A DNA stretch of 32,529 nucleotides from SCGC-AAA076-P13 sp965656035 (GTDB lineage: Bacteria; Pseudomonadota; Gammaproteobacteria; Magnimaribacterales; D2472), in assembly GCA_965656035.1 (NCBI GenBank), contig CBFHIO010000007.1, positions 1 to 32,529 on the forward strand. The letters run 5' to 3'. A program made the position numbers and the translations under genes. The notes beneath the pieces are model-generated. The model saw nothing but the letters and a program-made list of their open reading frames with translations. It was not told where the DNA came from and did no database searches. Positions 8,507-16,143 of the stretch are shown piece by piece (positions within the stretch are counted from its first letter, which is position 1; the number at the start of each line of letters is the position of its first letter).

Positions 8507-9778
8507 ATGAATCTATTTTTGTATAACTTTGTGTTGTTTTTATCCCTTCCATTTATGGTGGGAAGAATATTGCTGAAGAGCATGAAGGACTCAGATTATA
8601 AAAAGCATTTTCTAAATAGGTTTGGCATATATGAAAATCAACACAATTTAAAAGAAATTGTATGGTTTCATGCTGTTAGCTTAGGTGAGGTTATATCATC
8701 CCAGAATATAGTTAAAACTATAGCCAAGGAAAATAATGTTGTTTTATCTGTAACAACTCCAACCGGCTTAAGAGAAGCAAAAAAAATTTTTGGTTTGGAT
8801 GTCGAAGTTGTGTATGCACCGTGGGATTTAAAATGTTTTATTTCAAATTATTTTAAAACATATGAGCCAAAGTCATTAATTTTGTTTGAAACAGAAATAT
8901 GGCCAAATATGATTACTCAATCATTTAAAAAAAAGATCCCAATCATATTGTCTAACGGAAGAATGTCTGAGTCTTCCTTTAAACGTTATAAAAAGTTTAA
9001 TTTTTTATCAAACTTAGTTTTTCAAAAAATCACTCTTGCTTTCGTTCAAAGTGAGGCTCATAGAGAAAGGTTCGCTCTCTTGGGAGTTGATAATCACAAA
9101 ATAAGAAATGCTGGCTCAGTTAAATTTGATGTTGAAGTAAATCAAAACCCTCTTCGTAATACCATTAAAAATAAAATTCTTTTAGCGGCTAGCACTCATA
9201 AAAAAGAAGACGAAATAATGATCAAATCATATGTTAAGCTTCTTGAAGAAAATGAAGGTTTAAAATTGATTATTGTTCCAAGACATCCGGATAGAGCAGA
9301 ATCAATTCAGAGTTTGCTGCATAATTACAGACTAGATTCAATTTTATGCAAAGAAATACCTCAAGATTTTAGTAAAAATAATGTGTATGTAATTAAAGCT
9401 ACCGGTCTTTTAAAAAAGCTTTATTCAATCGCTACTCTAGCATATGTTGGGGGTAGTCTATTTAAAGAATATGGAGGACATAACATTATTGAGCCAGCAT
9501 CCCAAAGATGCCCATTTATTGTTGGTCCTTTCATGAAAAATTTTTTAGACATTATTAATGATTTTAAAAATCAAGATGCATGTATACAGATTCAAAATGA
9601 AAAAGAGCTTTTTAATGCATTTCAAACCTTGCTAAATGATGATGAGTTGAGAGATGATATGTCCACACGAGCTGCAGAAGTTTGTTTAAAGAGTCAGGGT
9701 TCTTTGCAAGAGCAATGTAATACTATTTTAAAAATTATTGGAGGAGATAGAGTTGAAATTAGTAACAGCAATTATTAA
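8507..9778 (+). CDS. waaA: 3-deoxy-D-manno-octulosonic acid (Kdo) transferase
   Basis: WaaA (KdtA), 423 residues, transfers Kdo from CMP-Kdo onto lipid IVA, the step that starts the LPS inner core. It carries an N-terminal membrane anchor (about residues 3-25) and the WaaA signature WFHAVSLGEVISSQ, with its acidic residue in the SLGE block. It then shows FETEIWPN, ILSNGRMSESSFKRY, IIVPRHPDR and AYVGGSLFKEYGGHNIIEPA, the order and wording of the family. Length matches E. coli (425). The start at 8507 has no clear Shine-Dalgarno sequence. The 3' end contains the ribosome site and first codons of glnB, so the two are coupled. With the adjacent lpxL it forms a lipid A/Kdo gene pair, read divergently. 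Confidence 0.94.
   Translation: MNLFLYNFVLFLSLPFMVGRILLKSMKDSDYKKHFLNRFGIYENQHNLKEIVWFHAVSLGEVISSQNIVKTIAKENNVVLSVTTPTGLREAKKIFGLDVEVVYAPWDLKCFISNYFKTYEPKSLILFETEIWPNMITQSFKKKIPIILSNGRMSESSFKRYKKFNFLSNLVFQKITLAFVQSEAHRERFALLGVDNHKIRNAGSVKFDVEVNQNPLRNTIKNKILLAASTHKKEDEIMIKSYVKLLEENEGLKLIIVPRHPDRAESIQSLLHNYRLDSILCKEIPQDFSKNNVYVIKATGLLKKLYSIATLAYVGGSLFKEYGGHNIIEPASQRCPFIVGPFMKNFLDIINDFKNQDACIQIQNEKELFNAFQTLLNDDELRDDMSTRAAEVCLKSQGSLQEQCNTILKIIGGDRVEISNSNY
9740..9746 (+). promoter_or_regulatory. Strong ribosome binding site that fixes the glnB start
   Basis: GGAGGAG lies inside the last codons of waaA, 6 bases before a TTG at 9753. It is one of the best Shine-Dalgarno matches in a window where many genes have none. 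It selects the TTG at 9753, whose product begins MKLVTAIIKPFKL as P-II proteins do, over the earlier in-frame TTG at 9738, which would place this sequence within the coding region. Confidence 0.8.
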
Positions 9779-10091
9779 ACCTTTTAAGTTAGAAGAAGTT
9801 CGATCATCGTTAGATAAAATTGGGGTTTTAGGAATGACTATGACTGAAGTAAAAGGGTTTGGGAGGCAAAAAGGACATACCGAATTATACAGAGGGGCTG
9901 AGTACACCATTGATTTCTTACCAAAAATTAAAATTGAAATAGCTATTTCAGACGATATGTTAGATCAGGTTAAAAATGCAATCATAGAAGCAGCTGGATC
10001 AGGAAAAATTGGAGATGGAAAAATATTTATCTCGCCCATTGAGGAAGTGGTTAGGATTAGAACTGGAGAAACAAACGAAGAAGCCCTTTAA
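9753..10091 (+). CDS. glnB: Nitrogen regulatory protein P-II
   Basis: Small trimeric signal protein of 112 residues that reports 2-oxoglutarate, ATP/ADP and glutamine status to partners such as GlnE, NtrB and AmtB. The T-loop reads GRQKGHTELYRGAEY, with the uridylylation tyrosine at residue 51. The C-terminal signature GSGKIGDGKIFI and VRIRTGE are intact. The start is TTG at 9753, set by the GGAGGAG site and by family alignment. It overlaps the end of waaA by 26 bases and is followed 2 bases later by miaA. GlnB and GlnK are hard to separate by motif; no amtB is adjacent, so glnB is preferred. Sitting inside a Kdo-transferase/tRNA-modification operon is not its common setting. Confidence 0.92.
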   Translation: MKLVTAIIKPFKLEEVRSSLDKIGVLGMTMTEVKGFGRQKGHTELYRGAEYTIDFLPKIKIEIAISDDMLDQVKNAIIEAAGSGKIGDGKIFISPIEEVVRIRTGETNEEAL

Positions 10092-10093
10092 AT

Positions 10094-11038
10094 TTGAATA
10101 GTATTTCAAAAAAGCCAATTGCATTTATTCTTGGTCCAACTGCTTCAGGAAAGACAGAATTAGCAATTGAAATATGCAATTCAGTGCCTGCTGAAATTAT
10201 TAGTGTTGACTCTGTTATGGTTTATGAAGATTGTAATATTGGTTCAGCAAAACCTCCAAAAGATATTTTAGAAAAATATCCACATCATTTAGTGAATTGT
10301 ATTGAGCTTAGTTCAATTTTTTCTGTATCTGATTTTTATCACAGCTCTTTGGAATTGATAGATGAAATACACTCTAGGAACAAGTTGCCTTTATTTGTTG
10401 GTGGAACAATGATGTACTTTAGGGCATTAATAAATGGTCTTGATTCATTGCCTGCTAGAAATGATGACTACAGGTTAGAGCTTGAAGAAATAAAAAAGCA
10501 AAATGGTGATGAATATCTCTATGAAATGTTGGCTTCTGTTGATTCAGATTATGCTGCGAATTTAAATAAATCTGATGATAAGAGAATTATAAGAGCTCTA
10601 GAAGTTTATAAATTGACTGGAGAGAGTATGACATCTTTACTAGGTCGGGTAGATAAAAACTTTCTTTCAGAAAAATACAATATAAAACAACTAGGTATTT
10701 TAGATAAAGATAGATCAATAATTCATAAAAGAATAGAAAGGAGGCTAGAGACAATTATTAATGACGGCTTGGTAGAGGAAGTAAAGAATATTCTAGATAA
10801 ATATAAGATTGCTGACAGTCACCCCATCAGAAAATCGGTAAACTATAAGCAAGCAATTTCATTCATTGAAAAAGAAATTGATGAAGATGAATTTTTTAAC
10901 ACAGCACTGTTTGCAACAAGACAATTAGCTAAAAGACAAATTACATGGATGAAATCGTGGGACAAACTTGAAATTTTTGAGAAAAACTCAGACTATAAAA
11001 TTAAAGAAACTATTAAAAGATTAGCAAGTTCTCTTTAA
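10094..11038 (+). CDS. miaA: tRNA dimethylallyltransferase
   Basis: MiaA, 314 residues, prenylates N6 of A37 in tRNAs reading UNN codons, using dimethylallyl diphosphate. The P-loop GPTASGKTEL is at about residues 14-23. The DSVMVYEDCNIGSAKP block follows, then GGTMMYFRALINGL, and near the C-terminus ATRQLAKRQITWMK. The usual VGYRQ block reads VNYKQ here, a mild divergence. The start is TTG at 10094, two bases after the glnB stop; there is no ATG nearby and no strong Shine-Dalgarno sequence, so it probably relies on coupling to glnB. In most gammaproteobacteria hfq and hflX follow miaA before hflK. Here hflK comes next, 59 bases on. Confidence 0.93.
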   Translation: MNSISKKPIAFILGPTASGKTELAIEICNSVPAEIISVDSVMVYEDCNIGSAKPPKDILEKYPHHLVNCIELSSIFSVSDFYHSSLELIDEIHSRNKLPLFVGGTMMYFRALINGLDSLPARNDDYRLELEEIKKQNGDEYLYEMLASVDSDYAANLNKSDDKRIIRALEVYKLTGESMTSLLGRVDKNFLSEKYNIKQLGILDKDRSIIHKRIERRLETIINDGLVEEVKNILDKYKIADSHPIRKSVNYKQAISFIEKEIDEDEFFNTALFATRQLAKRQITWMKSWDKLEIFEKNSDYKIKETIKRLASSL

Positions 11039-11043
11039 ATATA

Positions 11044-11072
11044 TTTATAAGGCCATACATACAATCTATAAT
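11044..11072 (+). promoter_or_regulatory. Probable sigma-70 promoter for hflK-hflC-purA
   Basis: A perfect TATAAT (11067-11072) is preceded, after 17 bases, by TTTATA (11044-11049), which matches the -35 consensus at 4 of 6 positions. It lies in the 59-base gap after miaA, and a GAGGT ribosome site (11086-11090) follows 7 bases before the hflK GTG. The spacing is right for an internal promoter that lets hflKC-purA be expressed apart from waaA-glnB-miaA. The call rests on sequence match only. Confidence 0.45.
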
Positions 11073-11097
11073 ATAAGAAAATAACGAGGTAATTAAT

Positions 11098-12168
11098 GTG
11101 AATTGGGATAACCAAAATAAAGATCCTTGGGGTGGAAAAAATGATGCTCCAGATTTCGATGACTTAGTTAAGAAATTCTCTTCAATATTAGGGGGTAAAA
11201 AAACATCATCTAATGGCTCAGGTAGTGGCTCGGGTGGCGGATTTAAAATACCTACTACAAGGCTTTTTCTCTATGGTTTATTTGCTTTTTCAATTATATA
11301 CGCCTCTCAATCTATTTATCAGCTAGATGCTTCTGAAAGAGCGGTTATATTGAGGTTTGGTAAGTTCTTGGAAGAACAAGGAGAAGGATTAAATTTTAGG
11401 CTTGCAGGAATAGATGAAAGATACATTGAAAATGTAACTCTTACTAGAAGATATACGCAAACTAACAGCATGCTCACTAAAGATGAAAATATCGTTGATG
11501 TGACTGTATCAGCTCAGTATAGAATTGCTAATTTAAAAGATTTTGTACTTAATGTGAGAGATCCAGAAACTAGCTTAAGGCAGGGTGTTGAGAGTGCTTT
11601 AAGACATGTTGTTGGTGATAATACTCTTGAACAAACTCTTACAGTGGGAAGAGAAAATATTGCTTTTGAAGTCCAGGGAAGACTTCAACAAATACTAGAT
11701 AGTTATGGTACAGGTTTAATAGTGCAGCAAGTTAACATAGAGAAAACTGATCCTCCTGCTGCTGTTAAAGATGCATTTGATGATGTGGTTGCTGCTCGAG
11801 AAGACAAGGAAAGACTTCAAAATGAAGCTGAAAGATATGCCCTGACTATTGTTCCGGAAGCAAGAGGTCAGGCACAAGCTAGAATTAGAGAGGCGGAAGG
11901 TTATAAATTAGAAGTGGTTGCAAATGCTGAGGGTGAGGTAGGAAGATTTATTCAGCTTTTAGAGGAATATAAAAAATCACCAAAGGTTACTAGAGATAGA
12001 ATGTATATAGATGCAATTCAAAAAGTATTGTCAAGTACGACTAAAGTCATGATTGATATAGATAGTGGTAATAACTTAATGCTACTTCCATTAGATAAAA
12101 TGATGGATCAAGGTAACAGAATTGATCTCAATCAACTAAGGTTAAGACAAGGAGATTCAGATGAATAA
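11098..12168 (+). CDS. hflK: FtsH protease modulator HflK
   Basis: Membrane-anchored SPFH/prohibitin-family protein of 356 residues that assembles with HflC into a large cage around the FtsH protease and modulates membrane-protein turnover. A glycine/serine-rich cytoplasmic N-terminus (about residues 30-49) precedes a single membrane segment (about 54-72). The SPFH domain begins SERAVILRFGKF. A charged helical stretch with A/E-rich heptads (PEARGQAQARIREAEGYK) follows, as in E. coli HflK. The start is GTG at 11098 with a GAGGT site 7 bases upstream. It overlaps hflC by 8 bases. The hflK-hflC-purA order is conserved in gammaproteobacteria. Confidence 0.93.
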   Translation: MNWDNQNKDPWGGKNDAPDFDDLVKKFSSILGGKKTSSNGSGSGSGGGFKIPTTRLFLYGLFAFSIIYASQSIYQLDASERAVILRFGKFLEEQGEGLNFRLAGIDERYIENVTLTRRYTQTNSMLTKDENIVDVTVSAQYRIANLKDFVLNVRDPETSLRQGVESALRHVVGDNTLEQTLTVGRENIAFEVQGRLQQILDSYGTGLIVQQVNIEKTDPPAAVKDAFDDVVAAREDKERLQNEAERYALTIVPEARGQAQARIREAEGYKLEVVANAEGEVGRFIQLLEEYKKSPKVTRDRMYIDAIQKVLSSTTKVMIDIDSGNNLMLLPLDKMMDQGNRIDLNQLRLRQGDSDE

Positions 12169-13030
12169 GAACACTTTTTTACTAGTTTTTTCTGCGCTTA
12201 TAATAGGCATTGGCTTTAATAGTGTTTATGTTGTTAATGAAAAACAAAATGCTATAGTTCTTCAATTTGGAGAAGCTGTAAGGACTGACATCCCAGTGGG
12301 TTTACATTTTAAACTCCCAATTATTCAAGAAGTAAAAAAATATGATGCAAGAATTCAAACCCTTGATGAAGAGCCAGATAGAATCTTAACTGTTGAGAGT
12401 AAGTATTTATTAGTTGACTCTTACATAAAATATAGAATTTCAGATGTGTTAACCTTTTATAAAGCTAACAATGGTAGCTTTAACAGTCTTAACAGCTTAT
12501 TAGGTCAACGTTCTGAATTCGTTCTTAAAAACAACTTTGGTAAGAGAACCGTTAAAGAGGTTGTTTCAGGAGAAAGGGACGAGTTAATGAGTATTATGCT
12601 AAACTCATTAAACGACTCTGTTGCAGATCTTGGTGTTGAGATAGTTGACTTTAGGGTCAAGAGAATTGATTTGCCATCAAATTTAAGCAATTCTGTTTAT
12701 GAAAGAATGAGAACAGAAAGAAATAGGTTGGCTGAGGAATTGAGATCTCAAGGTAAAGAAATAGCTAGAGAAATTAGAGCTGTAGCAGACAAAGATAGAG
12801 TTGTAATTTTAGCTGAAGCATACAAAAAAGCAGAGCTTCTTAGAGGTGAGGGTGATGCTGAGGCTACAAAAATATATGCAGATGGTTTTTCTCAGGATCC
12901 AGAATTTTATGAATTTACAAGAAGTATAAAAGCTTATGTTGAGACTTTTGAAAGCAAGTCTGACATGATGTTAATAGATGCAAACTCAGAATTCTTGAAG
13001 TATCTTAATCAAAAAGAAGTCATAAAGTAA
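12161..13030 (+). CDS. hflC: FtsH protease modulator HflC
   Basis: Partner of HflK, 289 residues. An N-terminal membrane segment (about residues 5-22) is followed by the SPFH domain with NEKQNAIVLQFGE and GLHFKLP. The helical C-terminal half contains RMRTERNRLAEELRSQGKE and LRGEGDAEATKIYADGFSQD, a block typical of HflC. E. coli HflC is longer (334 residues); this one is somewhat compact but shows no visible break. The ATG lies within the last codons of hflK, an 8-base overlap, which suggests coupled synthesis in fixed ratio. No protease active site is expected or seen. Confidence 0.93.
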   Translation: MNKNTFLLVFSALIIGIGFNSVYVVNEKQNAIVLQFGEAVRTDIPVGLHFKLPIIQEVKKYDARIQTLDEEPDRILTVESKYLLVDSYIKYRISDVLTFYKANNGSFNSLNSLLGQRSEFVLKNNFGKRTVKEVVSGERDELMSIMLNSLNDSVADLGVEIVDFRVKRIDLPSNLSNSVYERMRTERNRLAEELRSQGKEIAREIRAVADKDRVVILAEAYKKAELLRGEGDAEATKIYADGFSQDPEFYEFTRSIKAYVETFESKSDMMLIDANSEFLKYLNQKEVIK

Positions 13031-13038
13031 GGAATAAC

Positions 13039-14259
13039 GTGGCTTCAAACACATTAATCCTTGGTCTTCAGTGGGGTGATGAGGGCAAAGGAAAAATAGT
13101 TGATGCTCTTAGTAAAGAATCTTTTGCTGTATGTCGCTTTCAAGGCGGTCATAATGCCGGCCACACAATTAAAGTAAATGGCCAAAAAACAGTACTTCAC
13201 TTAACTCCTTCTGGAATTCTTCATCCAAACGTAAATTGTGTAATTGGTAATGGTGTTGTTTTATCTTTAGAAGCTCTAGATAAAGAAATAAATGAACTTG
13301 TCGATGCAGGGATAAATTTTGAAAATAGATTTTACATTAGCTCAGGCTGTGCGTTAATACTCCCAAGCCATATAAGTATTGATAAGGTTAGAGATAAGAA
13401 AGAATCAATAGGAACTACTGGAAGAGGTATTGGCCCTTCTTATGAAGATAAAATTGCCAGAAGGGCAGTTCGATTTGGGGACTTAGGCAACGAAAAAGTA
13501 CTTAGAGAAAAAATTGAATTACTTGTTTCATACCACAACAGATTATTAGTTGAGTTGTATGGTGAGGAGCCTCATGAAATAGAGCAAGTCATCTCTGAAA
13601 TGATTTCTTTTAAACATTTACACGACAAGTATTGTACAGATACGCAAGGCCTAATTTATGATTGGGTTATAAAAGAAGATCGGTCTTTATTATTTGAAGG
13701 CGCCCAAGGGACACTATTAGATATCGATCACGTGACATATCCTTATGTAACATGTTCCAGTACAACTGCTGGAGGTGTATCAACCGGCCTTGGTTTGGGA
13801 CCTAAGTATATAAATAAAATTATTGGCATATCAAAAGCATATTGTACTCGGGTTGGAGAAGGGCCATTTCCAACTGAGCTTTTTGATGATAATGGTAAAA
13901 TGCTTGCGGAAAAAGGAAATGAATTTGGTGCTACAACTGGCAGGCCAAGAAGGTGTGGTTGGTTAGATTTATTAGCCCTTAAAAAAGCTGTTTTTACAAA
14001 TTCTGTTACTGATATTTGTTTAACAAAACTAGACGTTTTGGATGAATTTAACTTAATAGAAGTTTGTGTTGATTATGAACATGGCCAGCCAGTCTATAAA
14101 ACTTTTGAGGGTTGGGAATCATTAACAGAAGGCATTACTAAATTTGAAAATTTACCCTTAAAAGCCCAAGAATATATTAATTTTATAGAAGATTTTGTTG
14201 GCTGTAATATCTCAATTGTTTCTACAGGGCCTTCAAGAGACCAGACAATTCATAGATAA
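13039..14259 (+). CDS. purA: Adenylosuccinate synthetase
   Basis: First committed step from IMP to AMP: IMP, GTP and aspartate give adenylosuccinate. The catalytic loop QWGDEGKGK is at the N-terminus, then GGHNAGHT with the catalytic histidine, TGRGIGPSYEDK, FEGAQGTLLDIDHVTYPY, GEGPFPTEL, ATTGRPRRCGWLDLLAL and the guanine-binding KLDVLD. It ends shortly after STGPSRDQT, giving 406 residues against 432 in E. coli, with all active-site blocks kept. The start is GTG at 13039 with AAGGA five bases upstream. It lies 8 bases after hflC and is the last gene of this operon. Its stop is one base from the stop of nusB on the other strand. Confidence 0.95.
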   Translation: MASNTLILGLQWGDEGKGKIVDALSKESFAVCRFQGGHNAGHTIKVNGQKTVLHLTPSGILHPNVNCVIGNGVVLSLEALDKEINELVDAGINFENRFYISSGCALILPSHISIDKVRDKKESIGTTGRGIGPSYEDKIARRAVRFGDLGNEKVLREKIELLVSYHNRLLVELYGEEPHEIEQVISEMISFKHLHDKYCTDTQGLIYDWVIKEDRSLLFEGAQGTLLDIDHVTYPYVTCSSTTAGGVSTGLGLGPKYINKIIGISKAYCTRVGEGPFPTELFDDNGKMLAEKGNEFGATTGRPRRCGWLDLLALKKAVFTNSVTDICLTKLDVLDEFNLIEVCVDYEHGQPVYKTFEGWESLTEGITKFENLPLKAQEYINFIEDFVGCNISIVSTGPSRDQTIHR

Positions 14260-14260
14260 A

Positions 14261-14671
14261 TTAATTTAATTTTAGATATTTATCTAAATTAGCATTTATA
14301 AACTTATAAGACTCAGGGCTAGAGAATTTTTTTGAAAGCCTCAATGATTCGTCAATAATTACTGGTTTATCCAAATCACCATAAATCATTTCATTTAAAG
14401 CAAAGTATAAAATTGATTTATCTATCAGATCCATGTTTGAGTCTCTAACATCTAAAGAGTCTAAAATTTCTTTGAACTCACTTTTATTATTTTTGATAGA
14501 TTCTAAGGATGAAGAAAATTTATCAAAATCAACCTTTTTATTTTTATGCTCATCTTTAAATTGATCGATAATGTCGGACACTTCTTGGTTATTAAAGAAA
14601 TATTGGTATATAGCTTGAACTAGATACTCTCTGGTTCGGATTTGAGTCTTAAAATTAGCTAGATTTTTCAT
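14261..14671 (-). CDS. nusB: Transcription antitermination factor NusB
   Basis: Small all-helical RNA-binding protein of about 136 residues that, with NusE (S10), binds boxA and supports rRNA antitermination. The N-terminal TREYLVQAIYQYFFN corresponds to the RExAVQALY block, and the C-terminal INANLDKYL to the usual VNGVLDK ending. Between them, IDKSILYFALNEMIYGDLDKPV and ESLRLSKKFSSPESYKF match the conserved core. An in-frame TTG at 14683 would add four residues. I prefer the ATG at 14671 because the distance to the conserved block then fits E. coli. It overlaps ribH by 17 bases and ends the leftward riboflavin block; nusB after ribH is a conserved order. Confidence 0.88.
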   Translation of the reverse strand: MKNLANFKTQIRTREYLVQAIYQYFFNNQEVSDIIDQFKDEHKNKKVDFDKFSSSLESIKNNKSEFKEILDSLDVRDSNMDLIDKSILYFALNEMIYGDLDKPVIIDESLRLSKKFSSPESYKFINANLDKYLKLN

Positions 14672-15071
14672 TAATAAGCTCAATTAAGGCTTGAGTGTTA
14701 TTTTTTGTATTGATTTTTAATCTCTTAATTAATTGATCAGTGTTTTCAACACACAATACATTATTAATCACTGAAGTGTTTGGGTAGTTTAAGGCTAAGT
14801 CTCCAATTGATCTAAAAGTCTCGTTAGTAACCAAATCATAGTGAGTTGTTTCGCCTCTGATAACAATTCCTAAGAATAGTATTCCAGAATAGAATGATGA
14901 TTCATTTTTAATTAAGTGATGTTTACCTAATGCAGCAAGTTCTAGTGCACCTGGAGCACAGGTAGTTTCATATTCATGGTCACAATCTGAAATGATGTTG
15001 GATGAAATTTTTATCATTTCATTTATATATTCGTCATACCATGAGGTATAAACAATTAAAACCTTACTCAT
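14655..15071 (-). CDS. ribH: 6,7-dimethyl-8-ribityllumazine synthase
   Basis: Penultimate step of riboflavin synthesis: condensation of the ribityl-aminouracil with 3,4-dihydroxybutanone 4-phosphate. The protein of 138 residues shows YTSWYDEYI near the N-terminus for substrate stacking and CAPGALEL (usually VPGAxEIP). The catalytic block GIVIRGETTHYDLV contains H77. NNVLCVENTDQLIKR ends with the phosphate-binding arginine, with DQLxxR in place of the usual EQAxxR. The family is normally about 155 residues, so this copy is short and somewhat divergent, yet its key residues remain. A TTG at 15077 is an alternative start; the ATG at 15071 gives the normal MSKVL beginning and an 8-base overlap with ribBA. 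Confidence 0.88.
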   Translation of the reverse strand: MSKVLIVYTSWYDEYINEMIKISSNIISDCDHEYETTCAPGALELAALGKHHLIKNESSFYSGILFLGIVIRGETTHYDLVTNETFRSIGDLALNYPNTSVINNVLCVENTDQLIKRLKINTKNNTQALIELINEKSS

Positions 15072-16143
15072 TAACAAAACCTGTTATCTCAATATTAAAA
15101 CCTGACACAGCATTATATTTAGTAGGTGTTCCAAGCACTGTGATTTTTTTTAGATTTAATGCTCTGCATATTTGAGAGCCAACGCCAATAACTCTTCTAT
15201 TTCTTTTTGGTTCAATTTCTTTGTCTTCTAGTTTGTTGAGCCAGTAACTTTTTGCATCTCTGTGATTAATCAATACAAATAATCCTGCTTCCTCTTTTGA
15301 GATTCTCTCAATAGATTTTCTTATAGACCAATTCTTACCCATTTCCTCAATTCCTAAAGTATCTTGTAGAATGCTTTGAGTTTGAACACGCACTAGAGGA
15401 GATTCTACTTTCGATAAGTCACCTTTAGTCAATGAAAAATGATATTCATCTCTGACATTATCTTTCCAAACAATAAGTTTAAATTCTCCAAATTCATTGT
15501 TGATAGTTTTTTCATTAATAGCCTCAATAGTTGAATCTAATGAAAGTCTAAAATCAATTAGATCGGCTATTGTCCCAACTTTAATATCATGTTTATTACC
15601 AAATTTAATCAGATCATCTCTTCGCGCCATAGTGCCATCATCATTCATAATTTCACAAATAACACCAGCAGACTGAAAACCAGCAAGCTTTGCAAGATCG
15701 CATGCCGCTTCAGTATGTCCAGCTCTACTAAGAACTCCACCTTCCATTGCCTTTAAAGGAAAAATATGACCTGGTTGAACAATATCGGAAGTCTTTGAGT
15801 TTTTGTTTACAACAGTCTTAATAGTATGAGCTCTGTCAGCAGCAGAAATTCCAGTTGTAATTCCTTCAGCAGCCTCGATGGAAACAGTGAAAGCTGTTTT
15901 GTTTGAAGCCTTATTATTATTAGTCATCATTTTAAGATCAAATTTATTTATTAAATCTTTACAAAGAGGGAGACAAATTAAACCTTTTCCCTTAGAGGCC
16001 ATAAAATTAATAATTTCTGGTGTTACCATTTCAGCAGCGCAGACTAAATCTCCTTCATTTTCTCGAGATTCATCATCAAGAATAATAACCATTTTTCCTT
16101 TTCGAATATCTTGAATGATATCTTTTATATTATCTTTTAACAT
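15064..16143 (-). CDS. ribBA: 3,4-dihydroxy-2-butanone 4-phosphate synthase with degenerate RibA-like domain
   Basis: 359 residues. The N-terminal half (about 1-205) is a complete RibB: DDESRENEGDLVCAAE (about 23-38) supplies the acidic loop, and RAGHTEAACDLAKLAGFQ with ICEIMNDDGTMARRDDL completes the active site that turns ribulose 5-phosphate into the four-carbon unit. The C-terminal half aligns with GTP cyclohydrolase II only at its start (SPLVRVQTQSILQDTLG). The zinc-binding RCDC cluster and the RQEGRGIGL loop are absent. Such hybrids with an inactive second half are known in gammaproteobacteria. A separate ribA would be needed for GTP opening. It overlaps ribD by 7 bases and ribH by 8. 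Confidence 0.88.
   Translation of the reverse strand: MLKDNIKDIIQDIRKGKMVIILDDESRENEGDLVCAAEMVTPEIINFMASKGKGLICLPLCKDLINKFDLKMMTNNNKASNKTAFTVSIEAAEGITTGISAADRAHTIKTVVNKNSKTSDIVQPGHIFPLKAMEGGVLSRAGHTEAACDLAKLAGFQSAGVICEIMNDDGTMARRDDLIKFGNKHDIKVGTIADLIDFRLSLDSTIEAINEKTINNEFGEFKLIVWKDNVRDEYHFSLTKGDLSKVESPLVRVQTQSILQDTLGIEEMGKNWSIRKSIERISKEEAGLFVLINHRDAKSYWLNKLEDKEIEPKRNRRVIGVGSQICRALNLKKITVLGTPTKYNAVSGFNIEITGFVNE

Noticed and set aside
9738..9752. Earlier TTG start for glnB at 9738
   Set aside because: It would add five residues not found in P-II proteins and would place the strong GGAGGAG site inside the coding region; the TTG at 9753 fits both family and spacing.
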